From Leptofilum sp050292445 (GTDB lineage: Bacteria; Chloroflexota; Anaerolineae; Promineifilales; Promineifilaceae): a DNA stretch of 7,627 nucleotides. Position numbers and translations under genes: made by a program. Positions 1-5,674 of this stretch are shown piece after piece. Position 1 is the stretch's first letter; every line of letters starts with the position of its first letter. A model generated the notes under the pieces. It ran no database searches. It saw only the letters and a program-made list of their open reading frames with translations, and was not told the DNA's origin. The stretch spans positions 1 to 7,627 of the forward strand of contig JBNKLQ010000283.1 in assembly GCA_050292445.1 (NCBI GenBank), in the 5' to 3' direction.

Positions 1-1157
1 CGCAAGAAAGCCGGAATATCCAGATCGTTTACCTGGAAAGACGGCCGTTCCGCCCGTTCTTCCCGCACCGGCGGTGCAACTGGTGGGGCCACTGGCGGAG
101 CCGTAACCCGGCTGCTTGTCTGCCGTACTGGCTCCCGCTGCGGCAGCCGACTTTCGGCGCGGGACATTTGCCGCATCATGGGCGCGCCATGTTCAAAACC
201 CGTGGCAATCACCGTAATCCGCACGTCATCTTCCATCGCTTCGTCAATAACTGCGCCAAAGATCATGTTGACGTCTGGATGAGCCGTCTCGCGAATGATG
301 GCCGCTGCCTGGTTGATTTCGTATAGACTCAAATTATCGCCGCCGGTCACATTAAACAAAATGCCCCGCGCGCCAGCAATTGTCACGTCAAGCAGCTTGC
401 TGGCCAATGCTTCCTCGGCAGCAATGCGCGCCCGATCTTCGCCGGAACCACGGCCCACGGCCATCAGCGCCGCGCCGCCCATCGACATGATCGTTTGCAC
501 ATCGGCAAAGTCCAGGTTGATCAGGCCCGGCACGGTGATCAGTTCGCTGATTCCCTGGATGCCCTGCCGCAACACATCATCGGCCAGTTTAAAGGAATCC
601 ATAAGTGAGAGCCGACGATCGGCCGTTTCCAGCAGCCGATCATTGGGAATCACAATCAGCGTATCAACGTGCTCTTTGAGCTGTTCAATGCCCGTTTCGG
701 CCGCCCGCATCCGCTGCGAGCCTTCAAAGCTAAACGGCTTTGTGACCACGCCAATCGTGAGTGCACCTTCCTCGCGGGCCACTTTGGCCACCAATGGACT
801 GGCTCCCGTGCCGGTGCCGCCGCCCATGCAGGCCGTTACAAACACCATGTCAGAGCCTTGCAGCAGTTCGTGCAGCTCTTCCACAGACTCTTCGGCCGCT
901 TTGGTGCCAACCTCAGGCTTGCCGCCAGAGCCAAGCCCGCGCGTGGTGCGTTCACCAATCGCCACCCGCTGCCGCGCCTGGCTGGCCATCAGCGCCTGCT
1001 GGTCGGTATTGATGGCAATAAAATCAACGCCGGAAATGTCTTCGGCAATCATCCGGTTGACGGCATTATTCCCGCCACCGCCAACACCAATCACACGAAT
1101 CAGCGCATTTCCTTCTGTTTCTGGCATTCTTTGAACTTTTGCAGTTTTTTGGTTCAT
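1..1157 (-). CDS. ftsZ: Cell division protein FtsZ (3' end cut by window edge)
   Basis: FtsZ is the tubulin-like GTPase that polymerises into the cytoplasmic Z ring and recruits the divisome. I see 385 residues. The N-terminal nucleotide-binding motif GVGGGGNNAV lies at about 24-33, the tubulin signature GGGTGTG at 112-118, and the T7-loop NLDFAD at 214-219, whose Asp residues complete the GTPase site of the next subunit. A short, Pro-rich linker contains three APPV units. The conserved C-terminal peptide DLDIPAFL, which binds FtsA, ends at the window edge, so only a few codons are missing. The ATG at 1155-1157 is chosen because GAGGGG lies 9 nt upstream; M11 (codon 1125-1127) is a weaker alternative. 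The gene is last of the visible cluster, 93 bp after ftsA. Identity is certain from the motifs. Confidence 0.98.
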   Translation of the reverse strand, partial: MNQKTAKVQRMPETEGNALIRVIGVGGGGNNAVNRMIAEDISGVDFIAINTDQQALMASQARQRVAIGERTTRGLGSGGKPEVGTKAAEESVEELHELLQGSDMVFVTACMGGGTGTGASPLVAKVAREEGALTIGVVTKPFSFEGSQRMRAAETGIEQLKEHVDTLIVIPNDRLLETADRRLSLMDSFKLADDVLRQGIQGISELITVPGLINLDFADVQTIMSMGGAALMAVGRGSGEDRARIAAEEALASKLLDVTIAGARGILFNVTGGDNLSLYEINQAAAIIRETAHPDVNMIFGAVIDEAMEDDVRITVIATGFEHGAPMMRQMSRAESRLPQREPVRQTSSRVTAPPVAPPVAPPVREERAERPSFQVNDLDIPAFL

Positions 1158-1166
1158 AATTTTTTA

Positions 1167-1172
1167 CCCCTC
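1167..1172 (-). promoter_or_regulatory. Shine-Dalgarno site of ftsZ
   Basis: On the minus strand this reads GAGGGG, followed by a 9-nt A/T-rich spacer and the ftsZ ATG. It supports the chosen start. The heptad repeat of the ftsA-ftsZ gap ends immediately upstream of it. The ftsA gene has a near-identical site at the same spacing. Confidence 0.8.
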
Positions 1173-1173
1173 T

Positions 1174-1245
1174 TTGTCGGTAATCAGTAATCGGTAATCA
1201 GTAAGTCAGTTTACCGATTACTGACCTACTGAATACTGTTCACTG
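1174..1245. repeat. 7-bp-periodic inverted repeat filling the ftsA-ftsZ gap
   Basis: On the minus strand the sequence runs as units of about 7 bp beginning CAGT (CAGTGAA, CAGTATT, CAGTAGG and so on), then switches to the complementary phase (CTGATTA, CCGATTA). This makes a perfect 14-bp inverted repeat, 1184-1197 against 1211-1224, with a 13-nt loop. The array begins directly after ftsA, which ends in tandem TAG TAG, and stops at the ftsZ Shine-Dalgarno. The segment 1227-1245 is almost identical to 2527-2546 in the next gap (one inserted base). It resembles the short heptanucleotide repeats described in cyanobacteria. There is no U-run after the stem, so I do not call it a terminator. Confidence 0.8.
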
Positions 1246-1250
1246 GTCTA

Positions 1251-2465
1251 CTATCCTGGCAACAATGCTTTCAAAATCGATCCCATCTTCCGACCCCATT
1301 CCCGGTTGTGGGTGCGGGGCTGGTAAATCTGGTTGTCGCTCATCGCCCAATGCAGCAATCCTACGCTGGTGGCAAAGGCAGGCGAATGCAGCTGGTCTAC
1401 CATGCCGACTAGATTTTGCGGCTGGGCGACGCGGGCGGGCACGTTCAGCACTCGTTCGGCCACCTCGGTAATGCCGCGCAGCTGGGCGCTGCCGCCGGTG
1501 AGCACAATGCCCGCAGGCAGCAGGCCGTCATAGCCGGAGCGCTGTACATCTTCTAGTATGTGCTGGAAAATTTCTTCCACACGAGCCTCAATAACGTGGG
1601 CCAAATCTTGCCGCCCCACCTGAATCTTTTCGCCGCCAAATGGTTCTACGGTAAAGACGGTGTTGGCATCAATCTTGTCGGGACGGCAGTCACCGTACTG
1701 AATTTTGACTTGTTCGGCCACTTCGTAAGGCGCACGCAGGCCAATGGCAATATCATTGCTGATGTGGTAGCCGCCAATGGGAATGACGTGCGTGTGCCAC
1801 ACTTTGCCCTGCATGTAAAGGGCGATGTCAGTTGTGCCGCCGCCAATATCGGCGACGATCACGCCCATTTCTCGCTCATTGGGGTCCAGTACGGCTTCGC
1901 CGGAGGCCAGGGCGTTTAGCACAAACTCATTGGTGTTAATCCCCACATTGGCGGCGCAGCTGGTGAGGTTTTGCAGGGCAGGGCGAGCGGCCGTTACGAT
2001 ATGGGTTTCCACTTCTAACCGGAAGCCGTGCATGCCAATGGGGTTGCGTACGCCGTCATGCTCATCAATGGTGTAGTTGCGGGGAATGAGATGGACAATT
2101 TGCCGGTTCGGTGGCACAGGAATGGCCTGAGCCACGTCCAAAGCGCGCTCAATGTCGGAAACGGCAACACCCGCCTCGTTGCGCCCAATGGCCACGATGC
2201 CCTTGTTGTTGGTAGAGCTGATGTGCTCTCCGGCCATGCTTACAATCGCCTGGGCGAGATCATAGCCAGAGGTTTGCTCTGCCTGCTCTACGGCTTGTGC
2301 CAGGGCCAAAGACGCCTCGCTGACGTCGATGACCATGCCTTTGCGCATGCCGCGTGCCGGGGCCAACCCTAAACCAATGATTTGTAGGCGACCTTCGCGC
2401 ACTTCGCCGACCAAGGCGCATACTTTGGTTGTACCAATGTCGAGTCCAAAAATAATATCTGCCAT
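1251..2465 (-). CDS. ftsA: Cell division protein FtsA
   Basis: FtsA is the actin-like ATPase that binds the FtsZ C-terminal peptide, tethers the Z ring to the inner face of the cytoplasmic membrane and passes signals to later divisome proteins. The 404 residues are normal for the family. Visible motifs are the phosphate-1 loop DIGTTKV (9-15), the FtsA-specific 1C (SHS2) subdomain (roughly 85-165), phosphate-2 DIGGGTTD (206-213), and the adenosine motif with LTGGSAQL (322-329). The C-terminal helix WGRKMGSILKALLPG (390-404) has the amphipathic pattern of the membrane-targeting sequence. The ATG at 2463-2465 has AGAGGG 9 nt upstream. FtsA lies just upstream of its partner ftsZ, as in most dcw clusters. 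No exact copy of the ACGGCCGT palindrome occurs in this gene. Confidence 0.97.
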   Translation of the reverse strand: MADIIFGLDIGTTKVCALVGEVREGRLQIIGLGLAPARGMRKGMVIDVSEASLALAQAVEQAEQTSGYDLAQAIVSMAGEHISSTNNKGIVAIGRNEAGVAVSDIERALDVAQAIPVPPNRQIVHLIPRNYTIDEHDGVRNPIGMHGFRLEVETHIVTAARPALQNLTSCAANVGINTNEFVLNALASGEAVLDPNEREMGVIVADIGGGTTDIALYMQGKVWHTHVIPIGGYHISNDIAIGLRAPYEVAEQVKIQYGDCRPDKIDANTVFTVEPFGGEKIQVGRQDLAHVIEARVEEIFQHILEDVQRSGYDGLLPAGIVLTGGSAQLRGITEVAERVLNVPARVAQPQNLVGMVDQLHSPAFATSVGLLHWAMSDNQIYQPRTHNREWGRKMGSILKALLPG

Positions 2466-2474
2466 GTGCCAATA

Positions 2475-2480
2475 CCCTCT
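2475..2480 (-). promoter_or_regulatory. Shine-Dalgarno site of ftsA
   Basis: On the minus strand this reads AGAGGG, 9 nt before the ftsA ATG. The repeat of the ftsQ-ftsA gap stops about 4 nt upstream of it, the same layout as at ftsZ. Confidence 0.78.
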
Positions 2481-2484
2481 TTTT

Positions 2485-2553
2485 CAGTGGTCAGTAATCA
2501 GTGGCCAGTAATCAGTTTTTACTGATTACTGAATACTGTTTCACTGAATACTG
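2485..2553. repeat. 7-bp-periodic inverted repeat in the ftsQ-ftsA gap
   Basis: On the minus strand, units such as CAGTATT, CAGTGAAA, CAGTATT, CAGTAAT lead to a centre GTAAAAAC. After that the phase inverts (CTGATTA, CTGGCCA, CTGATTA, CTGACCA). The core is a perfect 11-bp inverted repeat, 2506-2516 against 2521-2531, around a 4-nt T loop on the plus strand. It shares unit type and a 19-20-nt stretch with the ftsA-ftsZ gap repeat, so the two are copies of one repeat family. In RNA it would fold as a hairpin just before the ftsA ribosome site. No coding potential is seen. Confidence 0.8.
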
Positions 2554-2559
2554 CCTACC

Positions 2560-2587
2560 GGAGATTATCGTGCGACCTACAATCTCC
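2560..2587 (-). other. Small hairpin just downstream of ftsQ
   Basis: A perfect 7-bp inverted repeat, GGAGATT (2560-2566) against AATCTCC (2581-2587), with a 14-nt loop, starts 8 nt past the ftsQ stop. It is distinct from the heptad array next to it. No U-run follows on the transcribed strand, so a Rho-independent terminator is not supported. It could be an RNA-stability or processing element, or chance. Confidence 0.35.
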
Positions 2588-2595
2588 AGTTTGTC

Positions 2596-3525
2596 TTACT
2601 GCACCAGGTAGTACGGTTTTGCCTGGTTGCTTACGCTGACGTACTCTGGGGTCAACCCTTGTGCCAGCAATTCCTCTACGATGGTTTCATACACTACTAG
2701 TTTTTGTGTCATGTCGGTGCCAGTGCCAAAAAAGACACGCCAGCCACGGCCGTCTTGAAAACTGAGTCCACTCGACGGCCGATAAAAGAGCCGGTCGATG
2801 TTGGGCCGCAGTGCCTTGAGCTGAAGCGCTCCAGCCAAAACGTCACGCGGTACAAAGCGAATGTTAGGATTGGTGGTTGTAACGACCAGTTCTTCACCAT
2901 TTTCCTCGGCTGTTTCCGTTTCGTTTGTTTCGCTGGGCGCTGCGTTGGCCGCTTCTGCCTCAGATTGAATCATCAATAAGCCCAATGACTCAGAGCGGGC
3001 CGGAATGAGACGGCCGTTCCTGGTAACCCAAAATTGATTGCTGCCTTCCACCCAAATGGCAATGGGTGAATCTTCTGTGACGTTGATGAGCACCTGGTTG
3101 GGCCAGCCAAGGGTGACCGTGGCCGAAATGATGCCTGGCACACTGTCCATAATTTGCTGCGCCGCTGCGCCCGGATCGGCGGCAAAAACGTGCGACCCGG
3201 CCAGGCTGCTGGCCTGCACTACCTCTGTGGCAGGCACCGAAATAACGCCCTCAACGGGGATAGCTGTCAGGTAAAATTGTTCTTCCAGGCCAATGAGCGT
3301 CATGGCATAAATAGCGAGGGCCAGCAGCCCCAGGCTAAGCCAGCGCGACGAGAGCAATACCTGGCGCAGCGTGGCCATGGGCACCCGTGCCCGCACCTGG
3401 TTGCGGCGGCGGCGACGACGCGCTTTTTTAGGCACGCGCAAGCGCGGCATCGGCATGGCAGAATCCATGCGCCGCATCCTGGGCTGTTTGCGTAGTCGTT
3501 TTGGCTGGTTTGCTCGTCGTTTCAT
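2596..3525 (-). CDS. ftsQ: Cell division protein FtsQ/DivIB
   Basis: FtsQ is a bitopic membrane protein that joins the cytoplasmic ring to FtsB/FtsL and the septal synthase FtsW/FtsI. Visible in order: a strongly basic cytoplasmic tail (1-60) with a run of Arg/Lys at 33-41; one membrane segment (61-80, from RWLSLGLLAL onward); a POTRA-like region (about 83-151); and the FtsQ beta region to residue 309, ending near TPEYVSVSN. Sequence conservation is low in this family, so the call rests on this architecture and on the position between ddl and ftsA. An Ala/Glu/Thr-rich acidic stretch (187-214) interrupts the beta region and looks like an insertion. I start at the ATG 3523-3525; an in-frame TTG at 3541-3543, abutting the ddl stop, would add six residues. 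Neither start has a strong Shine-Dalgarno. Confidence 0.9.
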   Translation of the reverse strand: MKRRANQPKRLRKQPRMRRMDSAMPMPRLRVPKKARRRRRRNQVRARVPMATLRQVLLSSRWLSLGLLALAIYAMTLIGLEEQFYLTAIPVEGVISVPATEVVQASSLAGSHVFAADPGAAAQQIMDSVPGIISATVTLGWPNQVLINVTEDSPIAIWVEGSNQFWVTRNGRLIPARSESLGLLMIQSEAEAANAAPSETNETETAEENGEELVVTTTNPNIRFVPRDVLAGALQLKALRPNIDRLFYRPSSGLSFQDGRGWRVFFGTGTDMTQKLVVYETIVEELLAQGLTPEYVSVSNQAKPYYLVQ

Positions 3526-3543
3526 AATTGATCTATCACTCAA

Positions 3544-4656
3544 TTATTCTCGTGTTGTTTTCAACTGCTCTTTCTCTTCATGGCGCTCAATCGCCAGGTC
3601 TATCAGTTTGTCTAGCAGCTGGCTGTAAGACAGGCCGCTGGCTTCCCACAGTTTGGGATACATTGAGATGCGGGTAAAGCCAGGAATGGTGTTGATTTCA
3701 TTGAGAAAGAGACGGCCGTTTGTCACATCCAACAATAAATCCACCCGGCCCAAACCAGCACAATCAATCGCCTTGTAAGCTTGGACAGCCAGGCGGCGCA
3801 CTTCGTCACTTTGTGCCTCAGATAAATCGGCTGGAATGATGAGTTCCGAGTCGTCGCTGACGTATTTGGCGACGTAATCATAAAAATCGCGGCGAGGGCG
3901 TACCTCGCCAACCACGCTGGCTACCGGGTCGTCGTTTCCCAGCACCGATACTTCCAGCTCGCGTACCGTTACGCCTTGCTCCACGACGATGCGGCGGTCG
4001 TAGTTGGCGGCTTCGTCCAGCCCGGCGTGCAATTCATCCCGATTGTTGCATTTACTAATGCCCACGCTGGAACCCAGGTTGGCTGGCTTGGTGAAAACAG
4101 GATAGACCAGAATCGCCTCAACTTCAGCAATGATGTCATACGGCCGTTTGTGCCACTCCTTACTGTGCACCAGCACCCAGGGCAGAACGGGCAGTCCGTT
4201 GGCCACCATCACATGCTTGAAGATCGCTTTGTCCATGCCCACAGCCGAACCAACCACGCCTGCGCCCACGTAAGGCAGATTGGCCAGCTCCAGCAGGCCC
4301 TGAACCGTGCCATCTTCGCCATACGGCCCATGCAGTACCGGGAAAATGACGTCGAGTTGGGATACGGCCGTTAAGCCTACGCTTTCACCCTCATCCAACT
4401 GCATCAACCCGGTTGCTTGGGGGTCAGGCAGCAGGGTGGCATGGCGGCTGCTGGTTTTTCCTTCGGTCAGCGTGCCTACTACGTCGCCGGTGAGCCAACG
4501 GCCGTTTTTATCGATGCCAATCGGGATCACCTCGTACTTGTCTGGATTCAAGGCGCGCATCACCGACTGCGCCGAATTGAGCGACACTTCATGCTCGCCC
4601 GACCGACCGCCGAAAATAACACCGACCCGTAACCTGTTTTTACCGTTTTTTGTCAT
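3544..4656 (-). CDS. ddl: D-alanine--D-alanine ligase
   Basis: Ddl is an ATP-grasp enzyme of the cytoplasm. It joins two D-alanines, using ATP, to make the dipeptide that MurF adds to UDP-MurNAc-tripeptide. The 370 residues match the longer DdlA-like size. Motifs: GGRSGEHEVSL (16-26, substrate site), HGPYGEDGTVQG (109-120), ATP-grasp lysine region KPANLGSSVGI (190-200), omega loop with DFYDYVAKY (257-265), GRVDLLLD (303-310), and metal-binding NEINTIPGFT (319-328). The Tyr-containing omega loop favours D-Ala-D-Ala over the D-lactate ligases of VanA type, and no vanH or vanX lies beside it. The ATG is at 4654-4656; the sequence just upstream is AT-rich repeat with no Shine-Dalgarno. Four exact copies of the ACGGCCGT palindrome lie in this gene. 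Confidence 0.97.
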   Translation of the reverse strand: MTKNGKNRLRVGVIFGGRSGEHEVSLNSAQSVMRALNPDKYEVIPIGIDKNGRWLTGDVVGTLTEGKTSSRHATLLPDPQATGLMQLDEGESVGLTAVSQLDVIFPVLHGPYGEDGTVQGLLELANLPYVGAGVVGSAVGMDKAIFKHVMVANGLPVLPWVLVHSKEWHKRPYDIIAEVEAILVYPVFTKPANLGSSVGISKCNNRDELHAGLDEAANYDRRIVVEQGVTVRELEVSVLGNDDPVASVVGEVRPRRDFYDYVAKYVSDDSELIIPADLSEAQSDEVRRLAVQAYKAIDCAGLGRVDLLLDVTNGRLFLNEINTIPGFTRISMYPKLWEASGLSYSQLLDKLIDLAIERHEEKEQLKTTRE

Positions 4657-4660
4657 AAAA

Positions 4661-4717
4661 TAATTGCAAATTGTGAATGGTTTTTACCATTAACAATTAA
4701 CTATTTACCAATAACAA
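4661..4717. repeat. AT-rich 7-bp-periodic inverted repeat in the murB-ddl gap
   Basis: This fills nearly all of the 61-bp gap. On the minus strand, units such as TTGTTAT, TGGTAAA, TAGTTAA, TTGTTAA, TGGTAAA run to a centre GTAAAAAC and then invert (CCATTCA, CAATTTG). The stem is 4669-4681 against 4686-4698, 13 bp with one mismatch around a 4-nt T loop on the plus strand. Unit sequence differs from the two fts gaps, but period, symmetry and the GTAAAAAC centre are shared with the ftsQ-ftsA gap. It reaches from the murB stop to within a few bases of the ddl ATG, leaving no room for a normal ribosome site. Confidence 0.75.
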
Positions 4718-5674
4718 TTATTCAAAGTCCCAGTCACCAACCAACTCCACTTCCAGCTCCAGCTCCACGCCAAACTGCTCGCGCACGCTGTTCCACGCTT
4801 CGGCAATGAGGGCGCGAATATCTTCGGCCGTGGCTTCACCTTCGTTCACAAAAAAGTTAGCGTGCTTTTCCGAAATGTGGGCCCCACCGACGCGGAATCC
4901 TTTCAGGCCAGCGGCATCGATCAAATAACCCGCATAATAATTCTCTGGATTCTTAAACATGGAACCAACCGTTGCCCCGCCGGGCTGGGTTTGCTTGCGA
5001 TGGGCTGTAAAGCCATCGGCGCGGGCGATGAGTACATCAACCGGCTCAGGCGTCAGCTCTAATTCGGCGCTGAGGACGACGCGGCGGGACAGTTCGCGCC
5101 CTTGCTCTTGCTTGAGGACGCTGTCGCGGTAGCCGTAGTTCATCTCTGGATTGCTGTAGATGCGCTGGCCACGACCTGGTTCCCAAACGACGGCCGCACG
5201 CAAATTGCTGTCCATGTCGGAGCCGTGTGCACCGGAGTTGCCCACCACCGCACCGCCGACCGTGCCCGGTACGCCGATGGCCCATTCCAGGCCGCCCAGC
5301 CCTTTGCCAATGCACTGTCGGGCCAGCGAAGAGAGGTTCATGCCGGATTCCACCGTGCAGATGACGCTGGCCCCGGTGTGCCGAAAATTAATGTGGCGGG
5401 CCTTGTTCATGATGACCAGGCCGCTAACGCCGTACTCAGAGACGAGAATATTGGAGCCGCCACCGAGCAAGGTGTAAGGAATGCGTTTATCGTAGGCGAT
5501 GGTAACGGCCGTTTCCAACTCCGCCGCCGAATTCACCACCAAAAATAGCTGGGCTGGCCCACCCACGCGGGCCGAAGTGTACCGCGCCAATGGTTCATCC
5601 AGCTTTAGCCGGTCGCCAAAAGCTGCCTGAAATTCCTGAATAGCTGATACTCGTATTGAGGTTCTCACGTTCAT
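4718..5674 (-). CDS. murB: UDP-N-acetylmuramate dehydrogenase MurB (type II)
   Basis: MurB is a cytoplasmic flavoenzyme that reduces UDP-GlcNAc-enolpyruvate with NADPH to UDP-MurNAc. FAD-domain motifs are YTSARVGGPA (32-41), LLGGGSNILVS (69-79) and WAIGVPGTVGGAVVGNSGAHG (131-151). The substrate domain shows YGYRDS (180-185), GSMFKNP (237-243) with the likely proton-donor Ser238, and HANFFVN (271-277). Near the end, EVELVG (308-313) places the conserved catalytic Glu at 308. The 318 residues and this motif layout fit type II MurB (as in Staphylococcus and Thermus) rather than the longer E. coli type I. The ATG at 5672-5674 overlaps the murC TGA by 4 bp (ATGA), and GGAG at 5681-5684 sits 6 nt upstream, so translational coupling to murC is likely. 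Confidence 0.97.
   Translation of the reverse strand: MNVRTSIRVSAIQEFQAAFGDRLKLDEPLARYTSARVGGPAQLFLVVNSAAELETAVTIAYDKRIPYTLLGGGSNILVSEYGVSGLVIMNKARHINFRHTGASVICTVESGMNLSSLARQCIGKGLGGLEWAIGVPGTVGGAVVGNSGAHGSDMDSNLRAAVVWEPGRGQRIYSNPEMNYGYRDSVLKQEQGRELSRRVVLSAELELTPEPVDVLIARADGFTAHRKQTQPGGATVGSMFKNPENYYAGYLIDAAGLKGFRVGGAHISEKHANFFVNEGEATAEDIRALIAEAWNSVREQFGVELELEVELVGDWDFE

Noticed and set aside
295..1134. 279-codon plus-strand open frame opposite ftsZ
   Set aside because: It lies antisense to ftsZ, whose motifs are intact. Its translation is Ser/Pro-rich low complexity without a recognisable domain, typical of the antisense frame of a GC-rich gene.
1560..2372. Plus-strand open frames opposite ftsA
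   Set aside because: They are antisense shadows of a gene with all FtsA motifs present, with no ribosome sites or domains of their own.
2506..2531. Rho-independent terminator between ftsQ and ftsA
   Set aside because: The stem is AT-rich, the loop is four A on the transcript, and no U-run follows. The downstream genes ftsA and ftsZ are expected to be co-expressed.
1174..2553. CRISPR array
   Set aside because: The repeat units are about 7 bp with no unique spacers of regular length, and the arrays are interrupted by ftsA. This is a simple heptad repeat.
2560..2587. Terminator after ftsQ
   Set aside because: The 7-bp stem with a 14-nt loop lacks a following U-run; kept only as a low-confidence hairpin.
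3544..4656. VanA-type D-Ala-D-Lac resistance ligase
   Set aside because: The omega loop has the Tyr-containing FYDYVAKY pattern of housekeeping Ddl, and the gene sits in a dcw cluster with no vanH or vanX.
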